Below, piece after piece: positions 1 through 8,479 of a stretch of DNA of 64,000 nt. Below the pieces are notes generated by a model. That model was not told the origin of the DNA. It saw only the letters and a program-made list of their open reading frames with translations, and did not search any database. Position 1 is the stretch's first letter; each line of letters begins with the position of its first letter. The position numbers were made by a program, and so were the translations under genes. Source of the stretch: Sabethes cyaneus (lineage: Eukaryota > Arthropoda > Insecta > Diptera > Culicidae); NCBI RefSeq assembly GCF_943734655.1, contig NC_071354.1:32950847-33014846 (forward strand), written 5' to 3'.

Positions 1-62
1 ACCATGAAGCAAACCATGTTACCGTTTCAGCCAGACACCAGCACAATGAAGACGACCACTGA
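1..62 (+). CDS. 3' coding end of a tandem trypsin-like paralogue (partial)
   Basis: This is the last piece of a gene that begins left of the window. Read from base 3 it gives H-E-A-N-H-V-T-V, then a His/Asp/Glu-rich tail ending D-D-H before a TGA at 60-62. The protease gene at 2956-4075 ends H-R-E-A-N-R-P-K-D-H-K and stop, so the two C-termini align. DNA similarity continues past the stop: bases about 73-145 match about 4050-4122 at roughly 80% by eye. I infer two tandem paralogues on the same strand. Too little is present to say whether the upstream copy is intact. Confidence 0.6.
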   Translation, partial: HEANHVTVSARHQHNEDDH

Positions 63-508
63 TCAATCCGGAAAACCGACCCTAAGACAGCAGGTAGACT
101 CATAGCTACCACTCGTTTTGCACTCAAAAGCAGTCGCCTTGTCAAGCACGCGATACCCGAGTGGATTAAGTTTGATTTCTTTTTTATAACTAAACGCAAT
201 CATATTTTGTTCAGTTTTTAATCATTTTAATATTTGAGTTACAAGCTATTGGAGTGATTTTTGAAAGAATTCAGACATTCAGAAAGAATTCAGAATTGCT
301 ACACGCAATTTCTAAGGAGTATTTCTAATGGTTTAGATTCTCGTTTTGACAAGTGGCTTCATTACGCGCCTTGAGCCAGCACCACTCATATAAATTGATC
401 TGATAAAAGGCTACATTGTTGAACGTAACCCATGTGTTGGTACGGTTGGAGACTTCAGACTCCCTGAAGCACTACGCGTAGATATCACGTCACAAGAGCT
501 CAAAGCTA
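63..508. other. 3' flank of the paralogue, AT-rich intergenic
   Basis: No gene is visible. Bases 63-145 are still similar to the 3' untranslated part of the gene at 2956-4075. Bases about 347-425 (a stretch containing GGCTTCATT and ACCACTC) recur in diverged form at about 1272-1347. This pair of direct repeats may be remnants of long terminal repeats of the BEL/Pao fragment next door, but they are short and diverged. Confidence 0.4.
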
Positions 509-510
509 TA

Positions 511-634
511 CAGGTTGGACTCGATTATCCGGGTGAAAATTTTTTTTTTATAATCTTAAACAGGTTTTGAACGTAAGCACATTTCACAAAACCTATTTAA
601 AAAAAATTTCACCCGGATAATCGAGTCCGACCTG
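511..634. mobile_element. 124-bp pogo-like MITE
   Basis: The two ends are near-perfect inverted repeats of about 30 bp. The left end starts CAGGTTGGACTCGATT and the right end, reverse-complemented, starts CAGGTCGGACTCGATT. The element is flanked by TA at 509-510 and 635-636. A CAG start, a CGATTATCCG core and a TA target duplication are typical of pogo/Tigger-derived non-autonomous elements; the class assignment is an inference. The middle is A/T-rich and non-coding. Confidence 0.8.
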
Positions 635-636
635 TA

Positions 637-1406
637 ATATATTTTATTTAGTGCGCGTCTCTAAATATACTTTTTCTTACTTACAATTTTGTATCCGATT
701 AATTTTAATCGCAATCGCAAACAGATTGAATGTTTGACAATTCTAAGAACTATAACGTAAATTAGAAGATGTTTGATTTAAGAACAATTAGCATTTAGTA
801 TTTAGCTATAATTACTTTTAAGCACAATATTCAATCCTAATTCTTAATCTTAAGTTCCAACTGGTTTCTTGTACTTCGAAAACAAATCCATTTTCAGTTT
901 TTGATAACTACTACTTTTGACAGTCTCGCTGTTATGTTTTTCGATGACATTCTGCTGGTCTTTGACAACTTACTGATGACAGCAAGCGTGACGGTACCAA
1001 CCTCCTGACAGATACTATCTTCCACTGCATCTCGAACCAGTTCGCGCGCAGCATTCTCCCCCACGTGTCGTCAGAAGTTAAGATTCGGCGTCACCATCCT
1101 GCTGTACATCCAACAACGCAAGGTTGCATACTGCCCGATCTCTCAGCACTACTCCACTCATAGTCCACTCATACTACTTACTACTACTACTACTACTTAC
1201 TTACTTACTACTTATGCATTACCAATCTCGTTCCTAGAACCAGAAAGCGGAACAAGCTATAATTTGCCCTTGAACAAGAGGCTTCATTCGCACCTCAAGC
1301 AAGTACCACTCTTATAACTTGCCCTGGCAAGAGGCTTTCATTGTTAGTAAATGCAGAATGCAGTAGGAAGGATGTGGAGGGGCCGGAAAATAAACCCATG
1401 CTAAAG
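637..1406. other. Non-coding, possible BEL/Pao 3' region
   Basis: No coding sequence is visible. Bases about 1160-1215 hold a short impure run of TAC/TTAC repeats. The stretch lies downstream (on the minus strand) of the BEL/Pao integrase fragment, so part of it may be the retroelement's 3' end and LTR. Clear LTR borders (TG..CA with a second copy) were not found. Confidence 0.3.
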
Positions 1407-2566
1407 TCACTTTACATCGAATGGCCAGGGCCCCCACTTGGTTCGTTTCACTATCGTCGGCAGGTATTCCTTTAGCCAGCGACGCCAAAATCCGTCGAGC
1501 GTATGTTGGATCATGTTCCAACTCCCTCTCAATGCCATTCCCGTAACAACCGGTTCTTTTCCCGGATGCTTCGCCCCACAGGAATTCAATAGGAGGAAAT
1601 CATTCGGCGTCAGCGCTGCATGATCAGCAGTTTCAAGCGGAACAATGGTCAACGGGCGAGTGTTGATCATGTGTTGTGCATCTTTCAGCACTGTCTCCAA
1701 CGATTCGTCGTCTAACCAGCTTTCGTTCAACAGGTAGCGAGCTCACGGCTGCCTTGACTGACCGAACCATTCTCTCCCAACAGCCTCCCATGTGCGGTGA
1801 AGCAGGTGGGTTGAACTTCCACTGAGCAGTGGCATCAGTAAATGTACTTCTGAGCCTAGCATTATTTCTCGTAATTTCCTCCTTCAACTCTCTACTGGCA
1901 CCTACAAAGTTCGTACCCCGGCTTGAGTAGATTTCCACTGCCGAGCCCATATTAGCGATAAATCCGCGTATAGCCTTCTTACAGGAATCTGTCGACAAAC
2001 TGTATACTAGTTCCAGATGAACAGCCCGGGTTGTAAGTCAGGTGAAGAGAGCGACTCGTCTTTTTTCGATTTTTCGGCCAACCTTGTCGAGATAGGGCCC
2101 AAAATAATATATCCCGACATATGTAAAAGCTCGCATAAACGGTTTCAGTCTCGCGTTGGTTGGCTCTGTGTTCCTCTTTAGAGTGGCTACTTCGGCTGGA
2201 TACGTCTCGGACTGTACAATACGCCAAATGCTCCGCTCGCTCGAGAGGTCGAATGCGATTTCCAACGGCTCCTTCTTGCTACGTCGTTTGCTCTTGTCTA
2301 TGTAACGTTGAACGTACGTAACGCGTCGCAAAAATCGTTCCCATTTCGAGAATCGTTCAAATTTTAATGTGGCTTTCACATAGGACATAGGATGGTCTAG
2401 GCTCCGCTACCGGCTCCAATACCTTTTCTCTGCAATCTTTCGGCCATTAATGTTCGTCTTCATACAAAAACTTCGGACCCTGTATCCAGCGACTGTCCGA
2501 TTCAAACGAAGGACCTTTCCCCCACTTTATAGCTTCGTCTGCCCTTGCCCTAGCGCCATAGCATCT
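1407..2566 (-). pseudogene. BEL/Pao LTR retrotransposon pol fragment (integrase)
   Basis: Read on the minus strand from about 2566 downward, several frames together give the C-terminal half of a BEL/Pao polyprotein. First come residues ADEAIKWGKGP, matching the family's A-D-x-x-T-K-W-G-x-G-P region before the integrase. Then follows a lysine- and arginine-rich part of the integrase N-terminal region (about 2388-2038). The integrase core (about 1998-1633) carries GTNFVGA and FNPPASPHMGG. The C-terminal part (about 1730-1407) carries N-T-R-P-L and L-T-P-N-D-F. The frame changes several times and stops interrupt it, so the copy is dead. Protease, reverse transcriptase and clear LTRs are absent. 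Its upstream edge (about 2570-2600) is where a SINE begins. Confidence 0.75.
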
Positions 2567-2599
2567 AGCGCCTCTATGGTTCAAAGGCACACGGGTACC

Positions 2600-2862
2600 A
2601 GCGAGCCACACGCCCTGGCGGGTGTTGTGGGTTCAAGTCCGGTTATAATCTCTGATTATAGCTTGGTTCGGCCCATGCTACTTCCAGCATTGGACAAAAG
2701 GTAGGAGTCACAACGAAAACTTGTTAAGCGTAGCTACCTATTACCCTCCCCCCTTCCTTTCCACTCTTTCCCCTCCATTCCCGAAAAATATTCGTTACTT
2801 TGCCTAACCGTCCCTCCATCAATTGTAGAACCATCGTTTTAAAAAAATATTAATTTCTGCAG
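2600..2862 (+). mobile_element. SINE-like element, copy 1
   Basis: The sequence from about 2611 (GCCCTGGCGGGTGTTGTGG) to about 2860 matches, in reverse complement, the insertion at 29537-29829. It contains GGGTTCAAGTCC, a good Pol III B-box (tRNA T-arm), then a conserved body ending in a T/C-rich stretch and AAAAAATATTAAT. A clear A-box was not found, so the tRNA head may be incomplete. The 3' end lies only about 95 bp before the start codon of the protease gene. The left border inside the BEL/Pao fragment is approximate. Confidence 0.6.
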
Positions 2863-2955
2863 GCTATTTTTTGAAACTCATGGATAGACAGACTTCCGGT
2901 AGGTAGTAGTAGGCGTACGCTAGTTTAACAAGTTTAACTGGAAAAGCGTGACAAA

Positions 2956-4075
2956 ATGACATCACCGAAAGCATATCTTTCGTTGTGGCTTGGATTCCTA
3001 CTGATCCAGTTTGGAGCTTCTCTCTTCGATCACAAAGATCTAACGGTAGAAGAAGCGGCTCGTGCAACTATCGTGTACCACAAAAAACCCGGAACGCCAA
3101 CGAACGCTAACTGTGGGGATGCCACGTGCATATTTCGAAAAAAATACTGCGCGGCGTACAATATGGGAGATAATCTCTTCGTTACCAGCGCTCACTGTTT
3201 GTTCGGAAACGATGGGTAAAATCCGGTTTTGTGTTTATTCGTAAGGATTACAAATTAATTTTTATTCCTTCGCTTCCACATATAAGAACCATTTCCGAAC
3301 CCGACCAGTTAGACGTCCTCGGTGCAGGTAGGACAAACGTTAAAATTTATCGACACCAGAATCAAACCATTGATATTGCATGGATAAAAGAGGAAACTTC
3401 CAAATTTGGTAATGAAGCATTGGATGTGTCCGTACGTGGAACTTCGGTAATTGATAATAAAATTTTAACATCTGCACGTAAATAAAGGAGTTCCAACCAT
3501 TTAGGATTGTATAACATATCTTTTAAAAGTGCACAATCCTTCTACCAACGATGTTCATGGAGGATACCAATGGACCGCCAATTATATGGGACATCCTAGC
3601 ATGAGAAACGTCCCAACGTCACACCGTGGCACACTTACCTTCAAATTCCAAAGTACGGCCGAAGATGATGACTTATTTCTTTGGTGTATTGATTTGGAGA
3701 CAAACAAGTACGCACTGCACTATATGCTGTTCGGTTCGACCGATAACTTTACACTTCTCAACGATTGCCATTTTTCTCAATGCAAGTAAGTTTTTGCCTT
3801 AATGTTGATAAATAGTTAATATTTTATTTCACATCAATCTGCAGGAAACTTCCGGACGAGCCTGTTACTTTGAGTCCTAGGGTATTAAAAATTTTAGCTC
3901 CGGAGTCTACCGCAAATCTTTCCGCAAATCCTACAACGCGCTCTACGCAAAGGACAAGAAAATATCATTCGGCCACTTGGGCTCCCTGGTATCCGGTGGT
4001 CCACCGGACAGTATGCCGCTGCTCTACGACTACAATGGCCACCGTGAAGCAAACCGACCTAAAGACCACAAGTAA
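2956..4075 (+). CDS. Secreted trypsin-like (S1) serine protease homologue, 4 exons
   Basis: Proposed exons are 2956-3215, 3287-3477, 3530-3785 and 3898-4075, with introns of 71, 52 and 112 nt and GT..AG borders. They join in frame to 294 residues. The ATG has a good context (CAAAATG). Residues 1-22 form a signal peptide (SLWLGFLLIQFGA). FVTSAHC places the catalytic His at residue 80, and IDIAW places the Asp at 116, so it looks like a chymotrypsin-fold S1 domain. The active-site Ser block is not in this model: codons from 3845 read E-T-S-G-R-A-C-Y-F-E in another frame, a degraded GDSGG block, followed by TAG at 3878. The upstream acceptor (3844) gives a different frame to a stop at 4185-4187. 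The frame used here is favoured because its C-terminus (HREANRPKDHK) matches the paralogue at 1-62. Either it is an inactive homologue spliced past the Ser block, or a decaying gene. Confidence 0.65.
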
Positions 4076-4301
4076 ACCAGGAGCTACCACCGTTTTGAAC
4101 CCAAAATCACTCGTAACGTCGAGCTCGATCGGGAATAGTGAAAAAATCCAGCAGGCAAAAATCATCAGCGAATGTAGTGAGTCCTAAGAGGACTCTTAGC
4201 TATGCTGTTGTGTTTGTAACCGTCGCTTCGATTGTTGAATTTTTGAATATTCCCACAAATTTTGTAATTTTGTGATTTCTTTATTGATTTAAACGTTTCA
4301 C

Positions 4302-4307
4302 AATAAA
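4302..4307 (+). promoter_or_regulatory. Poly(A) signal of the protease homologue
   Basis: AATAAA lies about 230 bases after the proposed stop codon and 115 after the alternative stop, in an AT-rich stretch, a normal place for a cleavage signal. Confidence 0.55.
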
Positions 4308-4335
4308 AACTCCGTGGCTAATGTTGTAATGATTT

Positions 4336-4560
4336 CCCAAGTAACAATTCCAAGTTTTATTACGTTCGTATAGTGGCTTTCATGACAAATTTCATAAAAA
4401 CGCAGAACTTTCTGGTGACCGCTATAAAACTGCTTTCAGACAAGGTGGCCCACTCCTCAGAATGTTTTCATAACCTCTATAAGAACCAGGTTATAAGCTC
4501 AGGTAGTCGTATCACGCTCTGCTGAACGCAGCAATAAAACCGGTTAAGCTTTTCGCTTTT
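4336..4560. mobile_element. Partial element with CCCAAGTAACAA end
   Basis: Starts CCCAAGTAACAATT and continues with GTTTTATTACG, similar to the left half of the 108-bp element at 22210-22317 for about 65 bases. No matching right end (CTTGGG) was found before the RTE-like element begins at about 4565, so it is a left-end fragment or a longer relative. The right boundary is approximate. Confidence 0.45.
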
Positions 4561-4564
4561 CGCT

Positions 4565-7500
4565 CTGGTAAAAGGACCTGGGCTGCCGTTCTCCAATCCC
4601 CACGAACACCAGCTGAACGTGCATCGTCTTCGACAACACACACCCACCTGGTGCGGGGTCGGCCTCGGAGTCTACGGCCTCTTCCTGGTTCTCTGCTGAA
4701 AAAAGTTTAGGCTACTCTTTCGTCGGGCATTCTGGCCACGTGTCCAGCCCACCGCAGCCTGCCACATTGCACACCCTTCACTACATCAGCATATTTGTAT
4801 ACTTGGTACAGCTCGGGATTCATGCGTCTGCGCCACACTCCATTTTCCATTTTGCCACCAAGTATAGAGCGCAGAATTTTACGCTCAAAAACCCCATGCA
4901 CTCGCCGATCAGCTTCCTTTAGCGACCATGATTCGTGTCGTAAAGGGCCACCGGGAGGATTAGTGTTCTGTAGAGCGCCAGTTTTGTGCGAATTTGCAAA
5001 CTACGGGACTTCAGCTGGCTACGTAATCCGTAGAAAGCCCGATTCGCGGCTTACATCGTTGTCACATGTCACGAGTGTACCAAGGTATATAAATTCCTCC
5101 ACTACTTCATAACGTTCCCCATCTAACTCCACCTCGGCACCAACACCACTTGGACTCCCACGTTCCCTACCAGCAACCATGTACTTCGTTTTGGCGGTGT
5201 AAATGGTAAGTCCCAATCTCGCCGCTTCCCTTTTAAAAGGCCTGAAGACCACTTACACTGCTCTACGGTTGATTCCGATGATATCGACGTCATCCGCAAA
5301 ACCAAGAAGAATGTGAGATTTCGTGATGATAGTTCCATCCCAAGCAGTACACATTTGGCACTTTTAGTTGCAGTAACTTATTTATGACTAAAATTAGTCA
5401 CATATCGGTTGCCACAACTAATTTGTAACAACTATGCTACTAGAGATTCCTTTCCACGCCTGCCCTTCGTAATGCACCTTCCAAGGAAATGTTGAATAGC
5501 AGGTTAGAGAGTGTATCCACTTGCTTCAGTCCATCTAACGTCACGAAAGCAGCTAAGATCTCACCCGCTATTCTAACGCATGATTTAGATCTGCCCAGCG
5601 TCGCACGAATCAGCATAACTAGTTTCGTCTAAAAACCATGTTCTAGCTAGCATTATCTACCACTGCTCATTTCGTTTAACTGAATCGTACGCCGCTTTAA
5701 AGTCCACAAACAGATGGTGTGTCTGCAAGTTGTACTCCCGGAACTTGTCTAGCAACTGACGCAGAGTAAACATCTGATCCGTCGTGGAGCGATCTTCACG
5801 AAAACCAGCTTGGTACTCGCCGACGAAGGACTCCGCTAACGGTCTCAGTCTGCAGAACAGGATACGGGAAAGCACCTTGTAGGCAGAATTGAGCAATGTA
5901 ATTCATCGATAGTTTTTACACTCCAGTCGATGTCCCTTTTTGAAAATTGGATAAATGAGGCCATCCAACCTCTGGCATTTATTCTTCCTCCCAGATCCTG
6001 ACAATGATCCAGTGGATTGCTTCGTACAGCCGCTCGCTCTCCGCTTTTAGAAGTTCAGCCGGGATACCGTCCTTCCCAGCAGCCTTATCGTTTTTCAGCT
6101 CACTGATTGCCTTTTTAACCTCCTCCTGTGTTGGTGGATCCACAGCGTGGCCATCGCTTACAATTCCTATCCTGTCCCTGCTGATCTCCGCGTTACCTCT
6201 CCATTCAACAGTGTCTGGAAGTGTTCCTTCCACCTGACTGCTACCGCCGTTTTGTCTGTAAGCAGGATGCTAGCACTATCATTGCACATCACAGGCATGG
6301 CAAAATTCCTGCATCTCACCGTTTTATAGAAACTCCGTGTGTCGTTGCTGGCGTATCGCTCCTCTGCGCCGGCGAGGACGTGCTCCTCGTACTCGCGTTT
6401 CTTTAGACGATGGATTCTTTTTTCCGCAGCTCTAGTCTCTCTGTACCTCTCTCTGTTTTGGCGCGTTCCCGAAGTGAGCATGCGTCTCCTGGCCTGGTTC
6501 TTTTCATCTGTCACTCTCTGGCATTCGGCATCAAACCAACTGTTATGCTGTCTTCCACGCGTCGTGCCTACCACCTCTCTTGCAGCTGTTTCGATGGCAC
6601 CAACACCATGGACGTTCTTCCACAGCCCATTTACATATATCTTCTCCTTCTGCCTGCTGTTCTGCGATTCGTTGGTCAAGCTTCCTGGCGTACTCCACTG
6701 CTATACGCCGTCTGCCGTTAACCGCTGGACACGACTTAAATATAGGAGGCTAGCTCATTAGAGATAAACATAAAATGTGCAATCATCATCAAATTCGTCG
6801 GAGTAAATATTGTATTGTAGTAAATTGTTTTGCACGTGGTAAATGTTTTTTCCATTCATAATGCTGAAAACTGCGTTGGGTTGTTAAGGAAACATAGTAG
6901 GAAAGTTTTCGGCGGTCGAAACAGTCACTTGGAGATGAATGGGAAAAAACGGTTTGTTTATTTCATCGAACTTACCAACGTCACAAAAAATAGCTGGTCG
7001 CGGAGTAGCAAGCCTTGTGTATTTTAGTCGTGACCGCTGTATGTTGAAACGCAGCGTCCTCTCAGTGCGAGCTTTCGCCGTGTTCGACAGCCTTGCGCGA
7101 ATCTTACTCACTACGATATAGTGGTCAGAGTCGATATTTGGTCCACGAAAAGACCGTACATCGATAACATCCGAAAAGTGTCGACCGTCAGTCAAGACAT
7201 GATCGATCTGAGAGCTAGAGTCTCCATTTGGATGTCTCTAGGTGTGTTTCCGAATATTCAAACGTGGAAAGTAGGTGCTACAGATGACCATTCCTCTGGC
7301 CGCGGCAAAATTTATGAGCCTCAGACCGTTATCATTGGTCGACAGATGAAGGCTATGTCTTACAATGACTAGACAGAAGAATTCCTCCCTCCCGATCTGT
7401 GCATTTGCATCTTCGATGATGATTTTCACGCCGTGTTTTGGGCACTCTCCATAGGTCCTCTCAAGCCTGTCGTAAAACTCGTCCTTAGCATCAGTTTGCC

Positions 7501-7625
7501 CTTAATGCTCAACACGCATATACTGTCATCTACGGCCTACGGGCCTCCACCGGATATTTTCCCAACACTACTTTATTTTCCCAACACTACGAAACCGACT
7601 CCATGTTCTGCTTTTTTGCCACCAT
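4565..7625 (-). pseudogene. RTE-like non-LTR retrotransposon, copy 1
   Basis: Minus-strand frames give, in order from 7625 down: an endonuclease part (YDRLERTYGECPKHG, IIIEDANAQIGRE, then IDSDHY near 7130), a linker rich in R/E/K (6679-6167), NDKAAGKDGIPAELL before the reverse transcriptase (6233-5979), RT blocks YQAGFREDRSTTDQMFTL and HLFVDFKAAYDSVKRN (5896-5657), GFADDVDI (about 5285-5310), the thumb with AKTKYMVAGRERGSP, and a C-terminus with LRWAGHVARMPDERVA (about 4710) and GRPRTRW. Frames shift several times and stops occur, so it is inactive. The start is cut off by the fold-back element at 7628. A 107-bp MITE sits in the RT at 5339-5445. RTE-type is inferred from block order and wording; a close relative clade is possible. 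Confidence 0.85.
5339..5445 (-). mobile_element. 107-bp CCCAAG-type MITE, copy 1
   Basis: One end is CCCAAGCAGTACAC, the other reverse-complements to CTCTAGTAGCATAG. It is flanked by AT at 5337-5338 and 5446-5447. The centre is the palindrome ACTAAAATTAGT and the arms can pair imperfectly. Removing it and one AT rejoins RT codons of the host RTE as R-N-G-T-I-I-T, as in the family. Strand is set opposite to the copies at 34896 and 39378, which share the orientation. Confidence 0.85.
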
Positions 7626-7627
7626 TG

Positions 7628-8479
7628 CACAGTGGTCCAAACAGCGAAATACGTGATCGTTTGATATAGCGCAGAAACGTGAAGTTTTTCGCATATACTA
7701 CCTTTAGGAACATTTTTTAGTATAACAAGCCCCTTCTTGTGAGAGAAATCTTTGGATGATTAATTCCCTTCAAAGTGAGATACGAAATTTATTTTCTCGT
7801 ATCCAGGTTTGGTACTTTCAAGATACAGGTTTGGTACTTTCGGCAAAGTTGTAGTAAATATCAATACAAATAACTTTGTCAAAGACACCATACTTGTATC
7901 TCTTCATGGAAATTGTCTATGAAGCGTTATTCGCGGACAACCCCTTCAAAACAGTTCTGAACCCTGACTTATTCTGGTCAACTTTTACGTGTTCATAGTG
8001 TTCTAGAAAGTTGTTTATCTTGCTAAAATCAACGTTTTTGTAGAACATTATTATACGCGATTTTCTACAGTTTCGGGGATTTTTAGCATTTTTGATGAAA
8101 AATAGTACTACTTTGAGCTTAAATATTTCCCAAGGTGAATAACCAGAATAAGCCAGAGTTTAAAAACTGTTTTGAAGGGTTTGTCCACGAATAACGCTTC
8201 ATAGACAACTTCCCTGAAGAGATACAAGTATGGTGTCTTTGACAAAGTTGTTTGAATTGATATTTATTACAACTTTGCCGAAAGCACTAAACGTGTATCT
8301 TGAATATACGAGAAAATAAATTTCGTATCTCACTTTTAAAGGAATTAATCACTCAAAGATTTCTCTCAGAAGAAGGGGCTTGTTATACCAAGAAATGTTC
8401 CTAAAGACACTATATGCGAAAAACTTCAAGTTTTGGCGCAATATCACACGATCACGTATTTCGCTGTTTGGACCACTGT
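7628..8479. mobile_element. 852-bp fold-back element
   Basis: The left end CACAGTGGTCCAAACAGCGA is the exact reverse complement of the right end, and the two arms stay complementary for roughly 350-400 bp each with scattered mismatches. The loop is at about 8020-8110. Shared stretches include GTATCTCTTCA and GACAAAGTTGTTTG-type blocks. No ORF. It cuts the 5' end of the RTE-like element. No convincing target duplication was found. A half copy is at 26585-27175. Confidence 0.8.

Noticed and set aside
3870..4187. Ser/Thr-rich frame as the true C-terminus of the protease gene
   Set aside because: It would be reached by the first acceptor, but the overlapping frame with SFRKSYNALYAKDKK-type sequence and a stop at 4073-4075 matches the paralogue at the window start. 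It is kept only as an alternative.
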